From NCBI GenBank assembly GCA_023231165.1, contig JALNVY010000042.1, positions 1 through 13,185 of the forward strand: a stretch of DNA of 13,185 nt, read 5' to 3'. Position numbers and translations under genes: made by a program. The DNA is from Syntrophales bacterium. GTDB lineage: Bacteria > Desulfobacterota > Syntrophia > Syntrophales > UBA8958. Of the stretch, positions 1 through 6,551 are shown one piece after another (position 1 is the first letter of the stretch; the number at the start of each line of letters is the position of its first letter). The notes under the pieces were generated by a model, which did not search any database, had not been told where the DNA came from, and worked only from the letters and a program-made list of their open reading frames with translations.

Positions 1-52
1 CTCTCCCCCAAACCCATCCCCACCCCAACCCTCCCCTTGAAGGGGAGGGAGA
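1..52. repeat. C/G-rich intergenic hairpin repeat (partial at window edge)
   Basis: A strongly strand-biased C-rich tract (1-38) leads into a near-perfect palindrome at 29-49: a 10-base arm at 29-38, one central base, and its exact complement at 40-49. A realistic hairpin has an 8-bp stem and a 5-nt loop. There is no coding potential. On the minus strand it lies just past the stop of the gene at 81-374, but no T-run follows it in that direction, so a classical terminator is not supported. It resembles the C/G-rich intergenic repeats that occur in many copies in deltaproteobacterial genomes; copy number cannot be checked here. It may continue to the left of the window. Confidence 0.6.
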
Positions 53-80
53 AAATTAGTTTTTGTGAGGATATCAATAA

Positions 81-374
81 TCAGGTCTTGAAGAGAATCT
101 CGATGCAGGTGTTTTTTTCATGACTCTGTTTCTGCAAACTTCTTTCAAAATCTTCCCGGGATACGTCCATCTTCATTTTCCAGGAACTGAGGCGGATTTT
201 TTCGGCGCCATTATCCTTCGCCCTGATGATTTCCGCATAAGCCCCCACCCGGTTGCAGTCGCAGTAGCAGCTAAGGTAGGGCCAGATTGCCTGAACATTC
301 TTTTGATAGCAGTCGGGACAGAAACCCAAACTGCGGGACAGATCGGGACAGGTTATCTGGATGCTGCCGTCCAT
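81..374 (-). CDS. small cysteine-rich protein, possible zinc-binding, unknown function
   Basis: I do not recognise this 97-residue protein. Its N-terminal 40 residues hold six cysteines: C9, C19, C22 (a CPDC pair), C36, C38 and C40. The spacing suggests a small zinc-ribbon-like or other metal-binding fold. The rest is charged and contains no membrane segment or signal peptide, so it is probably cytoplasmic. The ATG is the only reasonable start: the frame runs upstream to the stop codon of the preceding gene without another ATG, GTG or TTG. The ribosome site is weak (GGA about 9 nt upstream). It follows the small membrane-protein gene by 36 bp on the same strand and may be the last gene of the coaBC operon. 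Its reality rests on the cysteine pattern and operon position; it could be a lineage-specific gene. Confidence 0.55.
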   Translation of the reverse strand: MDGSIQITCPDLSRSLGFCPDCYQKNVQAIWPYLSCYCDCNRVGAYAEIIRAKDNGAEKIRLSSWKMKMDVSREDFERSLQKQSHEKNTCIEILFKT

Positions 375-410
375 TTTTGAAAATCCGTTTATCGTTGAAG
401 TATCCGTATA

Positions 411-725
411 TTAACCCTTGTTGTATTTGAACAGGACATTGGCCCCGACCACAATCAGCAGCACCGGCATCAGATATTTCCCCATGGCATAGACTTGCAT
501 GCCAAAGACCTCGGTCAGGAGAAAAACCACGCCCACGGCGAGAATAATCCAACCTCCCAGGTCCTTGAATCGTTGCATCAAAGTGCCGACGGCAATCACA
601 ATCAACAGCACCGGCCAGCTCCGGCTGAAGGACCAGATTTGGGTATTCCCCAGAATGACAAGGACCCCGAGGGTGATCAGGACCATGCCGCCGGTTATGA
701 CGTGTATTTTTTCTTTTTTTTCCAT
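411..725 (-). CDS. small four-helix membrane protein, LiaI/LiaF-type transmembrane region (DUF5668-like)
   Basis: This 104-residue protein is nearly all membrane. Four hydrophobic segments lie at roughly residues 9-26, 36-50, 56-73 and 81-98. They form two similar hairpins: the second helix of each begins with a Pro-Val-Leu-Leu-Ile-Val stretch (WPVLLIV in the first, MPVLLIV in the second), as in the LiaI/LiaF-like transmembrane domain family (DUF5668). That family occurs in small membrane proteins and at the N-terminus of cell-envelope stress regulators; no enzymatic role is known. The ATG at 725 is preferred over an in-frame TTG at 734 because the strong Shine-Dalgarno (735-741) is 9 nt from the ATG but touches the TTG. 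It follows the slipin gene by 34 bp, so a link to the NfeD/slipin membrane system is possible but unproven. Confidence 0.75.
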   Translation of the reverse strand: MEKKEKIHVITGGMVLITLGVLVILGNTQIWSFSRSWPVLLIVIAVGTLMQRFKDLGGWIILAVGVVFLLTEVFGMQVYAMGKYLMPVLLIVVGANVLFKYNKG

Positions 726-734
726 ACTGTCCAA

Positions 735-741
735 TCCTCCC
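735..741 (-). promoter_or_regulatory. Shine-Dalgarno that fixes the start of the LiaI/LiaF-like gene
   Basis: On the minus strand this reads GGGAGGA. It lies 9 nt before the ATG at 725 and directly abuts the TTG at 734. Spacing therefore supports the ATG and a 104-residue product rather than a 107-residue one. Confidence 0.7.
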
Positions 742-759
742 TGTCAAATAAGTATGCCT

Positions 760-1509
760 TTATTTATTATCTCCTTTAAAAAAATGTTTAAAGAAGTCGA
801 TGGGAATGGGAAAGACGATCGTCGAATTGTTCTCCGTCGCAATCTGATTCAGGGTCTGCAAATAACGCAATTGCAAAGAGATAGGCTCCTTGGTCATGAC
901 CGTTGCCGCCTCAAAAAGTTTCTCCGCTGCCTGATATTCTCCTTCGGCAGCGATAACCTTGGCCCTTCTTTCCCGTTCCGCTTCCGCCTGTTTGGCGATG
1001 GCCCGTTTCATCTCTTCCGGCAGATCGATTTGCTTGACTTCCACCAACGAAACCTTGATGCCCCAGGAATCGGTGCTGCGATCAAGAATTTCTTGTAGAT
1101 GCATATTGATTTTTTCTCTTTGGGATAAAATCTCATCCAGTTCCACCTGCCCGCAAACGCTCCGCAGGGTGGTCTGGGCAAGCTGCGACGTGGCGTAGAG
1201 ATAGTTTTCCACGTCGGTGACCGCCGCATTGGCGTCAATGACCCGGAAATAGACGACGGCATTGACTTTAATGGAAACATTGTCCCGGGTAATAACGTCC
1301 TGAGGGGGAACATCCATTGTGATGGTACGCATATCGACTTTGACCATCTTATCTACAACGGGAATCAGAATGATCAGTCCCGGCCCTTTGACATCGATGA
1401 TTCTTCCCAGCCGAAATATTACGGCCCGCTCGTATTCATTCAAAATCCGTATGGCCGATGCCAAAAACATAATGACTAAAAATACCAGTATTGTTACGGT
1501 GTAAGTCAT
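760..1509 (-). CDS. slipin / stomatin-family SPFH membrane protein, NfeD partner
   Basis: A 249-residue prokaryotic stomatin (SPFH/band-7 family). Residues 1-20 form one hydrophobic anchor. The SPFH domain follows, with the typical NEYERAVIFRLGR (24-36), GPGLIILIP (42-50) and VPPQDVITRDNVSIKVNAVVYFRV region (67-90). A charged, alanine-rich coiled coil (about 165-200) continues into a short hydrophobic tail, FPIPIDFF (233-240). Such proteins form large ring-like oligomers in the inner membrane and are thought to organise membrane domains and partner proteases. The upstream neighbour on this strand is nfeD (57 bp away), the classic pairing in which the NfeD-type protease cleaves a C-terminal hydrophobic region of the slipin. 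A good Shine-Dalgarno (AGGGAGGG, near 1516-1523) supports the ATG at 1509. Length is normal for the family. Confidence 0.93.
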   Translation of the reverse strand: MTYTVTILVFLVIMFLASAIRILNEYERAVIFRLGRIIDVKGPGLIILIPVVDKMVKVDMRTITMDVPPQDVITRDNVSIKVNAVVYFRVIDANAAVTDVENYLYATSQLAQTTLRSVCGQVELDEILSQREKINMHLQEILDRSTDSWGIKVSLVEVKQIDLPEEMKRAIAKQAEAERERRAKVIAAEGEYQAAEKLFEAATVMTKEPISLQLRYLQTLNQIATENNSTIVFPIPIDFFKHFFKGDNK

Positions 1510-1566
1510 GATACTGCCCTCCCTTTCTACATATCATTTATTTTTAAATACTTAGAAATAGCGCGC

Positions 1567-2886
1567 CTATTTTTGCTCTTGCTTTTCAACCTTAACATTT
1601 AAGCCATCAATCTTGATAACCCGGACTCGCGTTCCCTCTTCAAGGAGAGTGTCGCTAAATGCCGCCCAATATTCTCCCCTCACCATTACCTTCCCTTCTT
1701 CATGAACCTTGGTAACGGTTTTTCCTATGGCCCCGATCATCCCCTCTTTTCCGGTGTGCTTCTTGCGCATCTGGGCTTTAATTACCATACTGATAACCCA
1801 GATAAAAAACAGTGAAATAATGGTCAGGGTCGGGATTAAAACTCCGAGGGAAACCCGCAGGGCCGGATCCGGGGAATCGAAGAGCATCAGGGAGCCAACA
1901 GCCAGGGAAACTATTCCACCAACCGTGAGGATCCCGTGACTGACAACCTTGATTTCGGCAATGAAAAGTACGATCCCGAAGAGGATAAGCATAACCGCCG
2001 CATAATTTACCGGCAGGGTCTGCATGGCGAAGAAGGCCATAATTAGAGAGATCCCGCCGACAACGCCCGGTAAAATGGCCCCGGGGGTGGAAAATTCAAA
2101 ATACAACCCCGCCAAGCCCACGAGAAAGAGGATATAGGCAATGTTCGGATCGCTCAAGGTCGTGAGAATTCGATGCCGGGCGCCCATTTTTCTTTCTCTC
2201 AGAATCGCCCCGGAGGTCTTCAATATTTTCTCTTTATCACCGACAAGCACCTGCTTCCCATCGGCCAGTTTGAGAAGCTGCTGCACATCCGTAGCAACAT
2301 AATCAATTACACCGTTCTTCATGGCCTCTTCCGCCGTGATGGAAGCGCTTATTCTCACGGCCTTTTCTACCCACTCCTCGTTTCTTCCCCTTATTTTGGC
2401 GATGCTCCGCACGTAGGCTGCGGCGTCATTGGCAACCTTTTCCATCATGGTCTTGTCCCCACCACCACCGCCAAGACCGACCGGGTGGGCCGCCCCGATA
2501 TTCGTCCCCGGGGCCATCCCCGCCACATGGGCCGCCACGGTAATGATGACGCCGGCAGAAGCCGCCCGGGCTCCGGAGGGATACACATAGACAAAAACAG
2601 GTATCGGGGCGCCAAGAATGCCCTTGGCGATATCCCGCATGGCCAGATCGAGCCCCCCGGGGGTATCAAGCAAGATAATCAGACCGTAAGCCCCCTCTTT
2701 TCCCGCCTCGGTGATGTTCTGGGTGAGGTACTCCGCCGCTGGCGGGGTAATGGCGCCGTTGATGGAAATGACATTGAATACCGGGGAAGGTTCCGCCGCC
2801 CCCAGGCAACAGGGCCAGGAGGAGACGATCAGGAATAGCAACAACACCATCATTCTTTTATTGATTAACATTTTTTTCATAACCAT
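1567..2886 (-). CDS. nfeD: NfeD membrane-bound ClpP-class serine protease
   Basis: A 439-residue long-form NfeD (NfeD1b type). It has an N-terminal signal or anchor (about 10-31), then a ClpP-fold protease domain (about 35-230) with LDTPGGL (73-79), the nucleophile Ser110 in the AASAG motif and a candidate general base Lys150. This matches the Ser-Lys dyad and roughly 40-residue spacing of the archaeal homologue PH1510. A block of membrane helices lies at about 249-370 (with the characteristic YFEFSTPGAILPG at 262-274), and a soluble OB-fold domain at about 378-436. It probably cleaves the slipin encoded next. The frame is open upstream within the glycosylase gene, but the Shine-Dalgarno (AGGGAGAGGA, 2890-2899) points to the ATG at 2886; an ATG at 2880 is a near alternative. 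The site overlaps the stop codon of the upstream gene, suggesting translational coupling. Confidence 0.93.
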   Translation of the reverse strand: MVMKKMLINKRMMVLLLFLIVSSWPCCLGAAEPSPVFNVISINGAITPPAAEYLTQNITEAGKEGAYGLIILLDTPGGLDLAMRDIAKGILGAPIPVFVYVYPSGARAASAGVIITVAAHVAGMAPGTNIGAAHPVGLGGGGGDKTMMEKVANDAAAYVRSIAKIRGRNEEWVEKAVRISASITAEEAMKNGVIDYVATDVQQLLKLADGKQVLVGDKEKILKTSGAILRERKMGARHRILTTLSDPNIAYILFLVGLAGLYFEFSTPGAILPGVVGGISLIMAFFAMQTLPVNYAAVMLILFGIVLFIAEIKVVSHGILTVGGIVSLAVGSLMLFDSPDPALRVSLGVLIPTLTIISLFFIWVISMVIKAQMRKKHTGKEGMIGAIGKTVTKVHEEGKVMVRGEYWAAFSDTLLEEGTRVRVIKIDGLNVKVEKQEQK

Positions 2887-2897
2887 GATCCTCTCCC

Positions 2898-3839
2898 TTA
2901 TCCTGAATCTTCCGCTAACATATTCATGATCTGTTGAACATCTTCCCATACCTGACGCTTCTGGGATGGATTCCGCAAGAGATAGGCCGGGTGATAAGTC
3001 GGCATCAGGAGGATATCATGATAACGGTGAAAGCGTCCCCTCAAAAGGGAGATGGCGACATCACTCTTTAAGAGTGTTTGGGCGGCAAACGTCCCCAAAG
3101 CGCAGATTACCTTCGGCCGGATAGACTCCAATTGTTTCACAAGAAAAGGCTCACAAGCAGCGATCTCAGCGGACTCCGGATTACGATTTCCCGGTGGCCG
3201 ACACTTGAGGATATTGCAGATATAGACATCCTGTCGCTGCATCTTCATGGCCTCAATGATCTTCGTGAGGAGCTGTCCGGCCCGGCCAACAAAAGGCCGC
3301 CCCTGGGCGTCTTCATCCGCCCCCGGGGCCTCGCCCACAAATACAAGCCCGGCATGGGGATTGCCTTCCCCGAAGACTATATTTTTTCTCCCTCCATGGA
3401 GGGCACAGCGGCGGCAATCTCCCAAGTCCGTGCGCACACCGTCAAGAGCACCGGACTCGCTCATACTCTTCAGGGCATCGGGGATGTCAGGGACGCTAAA
3501 CCGTCGGTAAGGTCCCGGGGCGAGTATTTGAGGCGCGTTGGACGACCCTTGCGACGCCGGTGATGCATCCCCTTCTGGCAGCGCCGCCGTCGGGCGGCCC
3601 TTCAAAGCGGGGGCTGAATCCACTCCCCGTTGCGCCGATGATAGAGGCGCGGCTTCTCGCTGCACCCCGGCCCTACGGCCGGTAGTGCCCTTAGCAAGTC
3701 TGTTCGGTGAAGTCGCCTCCGGCAGGGGTCCTTGCATACAAAAGGAGGGCACATTCCCCGGCAACTCCCGGTCCGCCTCGATGTGGGAGCGCAGGGACCT
3801 GATCAGGACAAGCATCTCATCTTTAGCTGCGTTTTGCAT
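2898..3839 (-). CDS. family-4 (iron-sulfur) uracil-DNA glycosylase with in-frame insert
   Basis: A 313-residue protein that removes uracil from DNA (from cytosine deamination or misincorporation), starting base-excision repair. The catalytic domain is residues 113-310. Motif A is GEAPGADEDAQGRPFVG (169-185) and motif B is HPAYLLR (283-289). The four iron-sulfur cysteines are C142, C145, C213 and C229; the C-x2-C pair and the C-x15-C pair match the family exactly. N-terminal residues 1-35 form a helical region normal in long family-4 enzymes. Residues about 37-99 are low-complexity Ala/Pro/Gly/Arg sequence coded by a palindromic element (see the repeat at 3544-3730), so the protein is longer than usual. 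The start overlaps the coaBC 3' end by 17 bp with no strong Shine-Dalgarno, suggesting translational coupling. It was perhaps first annotated elsewhere as a phage SPO1 DNA polymerase-related protein, an old name for this family. Confidence 0.92.
   Translation of the reverse strand: MQNAAKDEMLVLIRSLRSHIEADRELPGNVPSFCMQGPLPEATSPNRLAKGTTGRRAGVQREAAPLSSAQRGVDSAPALKGRPTAALPEGDASPASQGSSNAPQILAPGPYRRFSVPDIPDALKSMSESGALDGVRTDLGDCRRCALHGGRKNIVFGEGNPHAGLVFVGEAPGADEDAQGRPFVGRAGQLLTKIIEAMKMQRQDVYICNILKCRPPGNRNPESAEIAACEPFLVKQLESIRPKVICALGTFAAQTLLKSDVAISLLRGRFHRYHDILLMPTYHPAYLLRNPSQKRQVWEDVQQIMNMLAEDSG
3544..3730. repeat. GC-rich palindromic element inserted in frame in the uracil-DNA glycosylase gene
   Basis: This segment is richer in G+C than its surroundings and codes only low-complexity residues in the glycosylase linker (about residues 37-99). 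Its ends form an imperfect 9-bp inverted repeat, GACCC(T/C)TGC (3544-3552 against 3722-3730, one mismatch). Inside are hairpins with 6-bp perfect stems and 4-nt loops (3583-3598 and 3667-3682) and a 5-bp stem near the centre (GCGCC...GGCGC around 3633-3652). A 6-bp direct repeat, CCTTGC, occurs at 3547-3552 and 3730-3735. If this is a target duplication, the net insertion is 183 bp, exactly 61 codons. Both strands are open through the element. It behaves like a MITE or a protein-coding palindromic element such as those known in Rickettsia; mobility is inferred, as no second copy lies in this window. Confidence 0.6.
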
Positions 3840-5019
3840 TTGTCAGTATCTTTACCCGGTCTAAGATGCGGTTGGCAATATCCATCTTATCCATCAAGGG
3901 GATCTCTTCAACCCCCCCTTGGGGATCAAGAATCTTGATGATATTGGTATCGCATTGAAAGCCGGCCCCTGATTGATGGAGATCATTGGCTACAATCAAA
4001 TCCATGTTTTTGGCAATGAGCTTGGCCCTGGCATTTTCGACAAGATCCTCCGACTCCATGGCAAAACCCACCAGGACTCTGTTTTCCTTCTTGGCACCAA
4101 TCTCGGCAATGATGTCCGGATTTCTTTCCAACTGGAGGGTCAGGGGACCTTTCTTCTTGATCTTGGATTCTGAAAGCACGGCGGGCCGATAATCCGCCAC
4201 GGCCGCCGCCTTGATGATCGCCGTGGTTCCCTCAAGGTGCGTCATCAAGGCATCCCGCATCTCCAGCGCGCTTGCTACGGAGATGAAAGTAACCCCCCGG
4301 GGAACGGGCAGAGAAGACGGTCCACTGATGAGTATAACCTCCGCCCCTCTCCTGGCGGCCATCGTCGCCAGGGCGTAACCCATTTTTCCCGATGAATAAT
4401 TGGTAATGAAGCGCACGGGATCAAAGGGCTCCCGGGTAGGGCCGGCGGTAACGAGAATATGTTCACCTCGCAGGTCCTTTTCGGTCCAGGCCGCCTCGAT
4501 GGCCTCCACAATATCGGCAATATCTGCCAATCGCCCCACCCCTTCCAATTTGCAGGCCAGCTCGCCATATCCCGGCGCTACGAACTGGACGCCGTGCTTT
4601 TTCAATTTGGCGATATTTTCCTGAACAACCCCATGGGTGTACATATTGTCGTTCATGGCCGGACATGCGACGATGGGCGCCTTGGTGGCTAAAAGCACCG
4701 TGGAAAGGAGGTCGTCGGCAATCCCCGTTGCCATCTTTCCGATGATATTGGCCGTAGCCGGCGCGACGACCATCACATCCCCATACTCCGCCAGGGAGAT
4801 ATGGTTCATATCGTAGTACTCCTGGGAAAACATATCGCTGAAAACGGGGTTCCCAGAGAGGACCTGAAAGGTCAGGGGAGAGATAAATTCCTTGGCATGC
4901 CCCGTCATGATCACCTTGACGAACACGCCTTTCTTTACCAGCACCCTGGTCAACTCGGCTGCCTTATAAGCAGCAATACCACCGGTTACACCAAGTACAA
5001 CGCGTTTTCCTTCTGTCAT
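3823..5019 (-). CDS. coaBC: bifunctional phosphopantothenoylcysteine decarboxylase / phosphopantothenate-cysteine ligase
   Basis: A 398-residue Dfp-type CoaBC, carrying out two steps of coenzyme A synthesis: joining of cysteine to 4'-phosphopantothenate (CoaB), then FMN-dependent decarboxylation to 4'-phosphopantetheine (CoaC). The N-terminal flavoprotein domain (1-180) has GVTGGIAAYK (10-19), the catalytic His73 in NHISLAEYGD, the substrate-binding PAMNDNMY (120-127) and the redox-active Cys156 before EGVGRL. The C-terminal ligase domain (about 186-395) has VTAGPTREPFDPVRFITN (190-207), SSGKMG (209-214), KAAAVADYRP (270-279), the KIKK lysine motif (286-289) and NPDI (300-303). All key residues are present and length is normal. 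Shine-Dalgarno AAGGAAA lies about 11 nt before the ATG at 5019. It heads the minus-strand operon and has a good promoter upstream; its 3' end overlaps the glycosylase gene by 17 bp. Confidence 0.97.
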   Translation of the reverse strand: MTEGKRVVLGVTGGIAAYKAAELTRVLVKKGVFVKVIMTGHAKEFISPLTFQVLSGNPVFSDMFSQEYYDMNHISLAEYGDVMVVAPATANIIGKMATGIADDLLSTVLLATKAPIVACPAMNDNMYTHGVVQENIAKLKKHGVQFVAPGYGELACKLEGVGRLADIADIVEAIEAAWTEKDLRGEHILVTAGPTREPFDPVRFITNYSSGKMGYALATMAARRGAEVILISGPSSLPVPRGVTFISVASALEMRDALMTHLEGTTAIIKAAAVADYRPAVLSESKIKKKGPLTLQLERNPDIIAEIGAKKENRVLVGFAMESEDLVENARAKLIAKNMDLIVANDLHQSGAGFQCDTNIIKILDPQGGVEEIPLMDKMDIANRILDRVKILTNAKRS

Positions 5020-5045
5020 CTTTTATATTTCCTTACCAATGATCT

Positions 5046-5073
5046 TTGACTTAACCTTTGGTTTGACTATAGC
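5046..5073 (+). promoter_or_regulatory. candidate sigma-70 promoter for the M23 peptidase gene
   Basis: TTGACT (5046-5051, 5 of 6 to consensus), a 16-bp spacer, then TATAGC (5068-5073, 4 of 6). Transcription would start near 5080 and read toward the peptidase start at 5223, leaving a leader of about 140 nt. Its -10 region overlaps that of the coaBC promoter on the other strand. Confidence 0.4.
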
Positions 5074-5094
5074 AATTCTGCACGCCAAGATCAA
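5066..5094 (-). promoter_or_regulatory. candidate sigma-70 promoter for the coaBC operon
   Basis: On the minus strand: TTGATC (5089-5094, 4 of 6), a 17-bp spacer, then TATAGT (5066-5071, 5 of 6), preceded by an extended -10 TGC. Transcription would start near 5059, about 40 nt before the coaBC ATG. Consensus match and spacing are both good. Confidence 0.6.
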
Positions 5095-5222
5095 GGTAAT
5101 GAATGCATCCTTTAACAGCTCAGGTATCGCTTGCAAAAGGGGGGAAAACTCACTATAGATTCGTCAAGCATCGAGCAGAGGCACGGCGTGCCCCTGCCAT
5201 CCCTTCTATTAACGAGGTTGCC

Positions 5223-6551
5223 ATGAAGACATATAAGATTTACTTTATTTCTGTATTAACGATAATTGTCTGTGTTTCATCATGGTGGTTTTTCGCCACG
5301 ATCGGAGAAATGGGAAAGCCGCAGATCCAAATGATGCAGGATATCCGCAGTATCGGGCAACGCACGGTTCTGGAGGTCACTTTCTCAGACAGCGGCAGCG
5401 GCCTGAAGAACTCTACCATTACCCTTACTCAGGACAATCAATCCCGTATCCTCTCCAACTTACAGTACAAGGGGAAGAAAACCAATCGCAACGCCATTTC
5501 GATACCTGTTGATCCGGTCGCTCTGAAGCTCCATGATGGTCCGGCCACACTGACCATCGCCGCGGAGGATCAGGCAGTCTGGAAAAATTCGGCTTCCATA
5601 AGCAGGGTGGTGAACGTTGATGTGGTGCCTCCCCAGATATTTCTCCTCACACCGGTTAATCATATAAATCCAGGCGGAACATGTATGCTCCTTTTCAGAA
5701 CATCTAAATCCGTGCCCGTATCCGGGGTCCGTGTCGATGACCGCCTCTTTCCCTCCTACCCGGTGATGGTAAATAACAAGCCCTGTCAATTAGTCTATTT
5801 CGCCTTTCCAATCCAGACGGCCTCCCAGACGACACAAATCAAGGTTTACGCCCGGGATCAAGGGGGAAATGAAACGGTTCAATCCGTCCCTTATCTTCTT
5901 CTTAAAAAGAAATATCGGAATGATAAAATGCCCCTTTCCGACTCCTTTCTGCAGCAGAAAATGCCCGAATTTGTGGCCCAATACCCGGCGCTTACGGGGA
6001 AACCGCTCATCGATGTCTTTATCTATGTAAACAGCACCCTGCGGGAGGATAATTTTCGGACAATCCAAACCATCTGCCAGAAATCTGAACCCCGGCAGCT
6101 CTGGGAAGGAATATTTCTCCGGATGAAAGACGCCTCTCCCATGGCCCAGTTCGGCGACCGCCGCACTTATGTCTACGCCGGAAAAACCGTTGGCGAAAGC
6201 ACTCACTTAGGTGCTGATCTCGCCTCTACGTCTAACGCCCCCATTGAAGCCGCCAACAGCGGCGTGGTGGTGCATGCCGGCTATCTCGGCATATACGGCA
6301 ATATGGTCATGATCGATCACGGCTATGGATTGTTCAGCCTTTATGCCCATCTATCCAATATTGACGTGAAAAACGGACAGGCTGTTAAAAAGGGAGAGGC
6401 CCTGGGGAAAAGTGGCCTAACCGGTCTGGCTGGGGGAGACCATCTTCATTTCTCAATACTTGTCGGTGGACAGTTCGTCAATTCGACAGAATGGTGGGAC
6501 CCTCACTGGATCCAGGATAACGTAACGAAGAAGATGCAGGTTCCCTTCTAA
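5223..6551 (+). CDS. membrane-anchored M23 (LytM-type) peptidoglycan endopeptidase
   Basis: A 442-residue protein with one N-terminal membrane anchor (about 4-26), so the body lies in the periplasm. The middle (about 30-300) appears beta-rich and Ig-like; I do not recognise a named domain there. The C-terminal M23 domain (about 315-425) has a complete active site: zinc ligands H328 and D332 (HLGAD), H376 in LYAH, and H407/H409 in HLHF. Such enzymes cut peptide cross-links of peptidoglycan in growth or division, or activate amidases when inactive; the full ligand set suggests activity. The frame is open back to an ATG at 5103, but the GAGG site 5 nt before 5223 and the adjacent hydrophobic anchor favour the later start. 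It is the only plus-strand gene and converges on rapZ with a 4-bp overlap. Confidence 0.9.
   Translation: MKTYKIYFISVLTIIVCVSSWWFFATIGEMGKPQIQMMQDIRSIGQRTVLEVTFSDSGSGLKNSTITLTQDNQSRILSNLQYKGKKTNRNAISIPVDPVALKLHDGPATLTIAAEDQAVWKNSASISRVVNVDVVPPQIFLLTPVNHINPGGTCMLLFRTSKSVPVSGVRVDDRLFPSYPVMVNNKPCQLVYFAFPIQTASQTTQIKVYARDQGGNETVQSVPYLLLKKKYRNDKMPLSDSFLQQKMPEFVAQYPALTGKPLIDVFIYVNSTLREDNFRTIQTICQKSEPRQLWEGIFLRMKDASPMAQFGDRRTYVYAGKTVGESTHLGADLASTSNAPIEAANSGVVVHAGYLGIYGNMVMIDHGYGLFSLYAHLSNIDVKNGQAVKKGEALGKSGLTGLAGGDHLHFSILVGGQFVNSTEWWDPHWIQDNVTKKMQVPF

Noticed and set aside
29..49. Rho-independent terminator for the gene at 81-374
   Set aside because: The hairpin is followed on the minus strand by a G-rich tract, not a T-run.
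499..1098. Plus-strand open frame of 199 codons across the slipin and LiaI-like genes
   Set aside because: It is antisense to two well-supported genes, with no ribosome site and no recognisable domain.
2173..2838. Long open frame on the plus strand opposite nfeD (221 codons)
   Set aside because: It lies wholly antisense to the conserved protease domain of nfeD, its product has no recognisable domain and is rich in Gly/Arg/Pro as expected from a complementary frame.
2887..2949. N-terminal extension of NfeD overlapping the glycosylase gene
   Set aside because: The Shine-Dalgarno at 2890-2899 and the signal/anchor right after the ATG at 2886 fit a later start; the extension is only the open frame inside the neighbouring gene.
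3538..3864. Plus-strand open frame over the palindromic element
   Set aside because: Palindromic GC-rich DNA is often open on both strands. The product is low complexity and runs antisense into the conserved glycosylase N-terminus and the coaBC end.
5103..5222. N-terminal extension of the M23 peptidase by 40 residues
   Set aside because: It would put a basic, non-hydrophobic stretch before the membrane anchor. The ATG at 5223 has a GAGG site 5 nt upstream, directly before the anchor.
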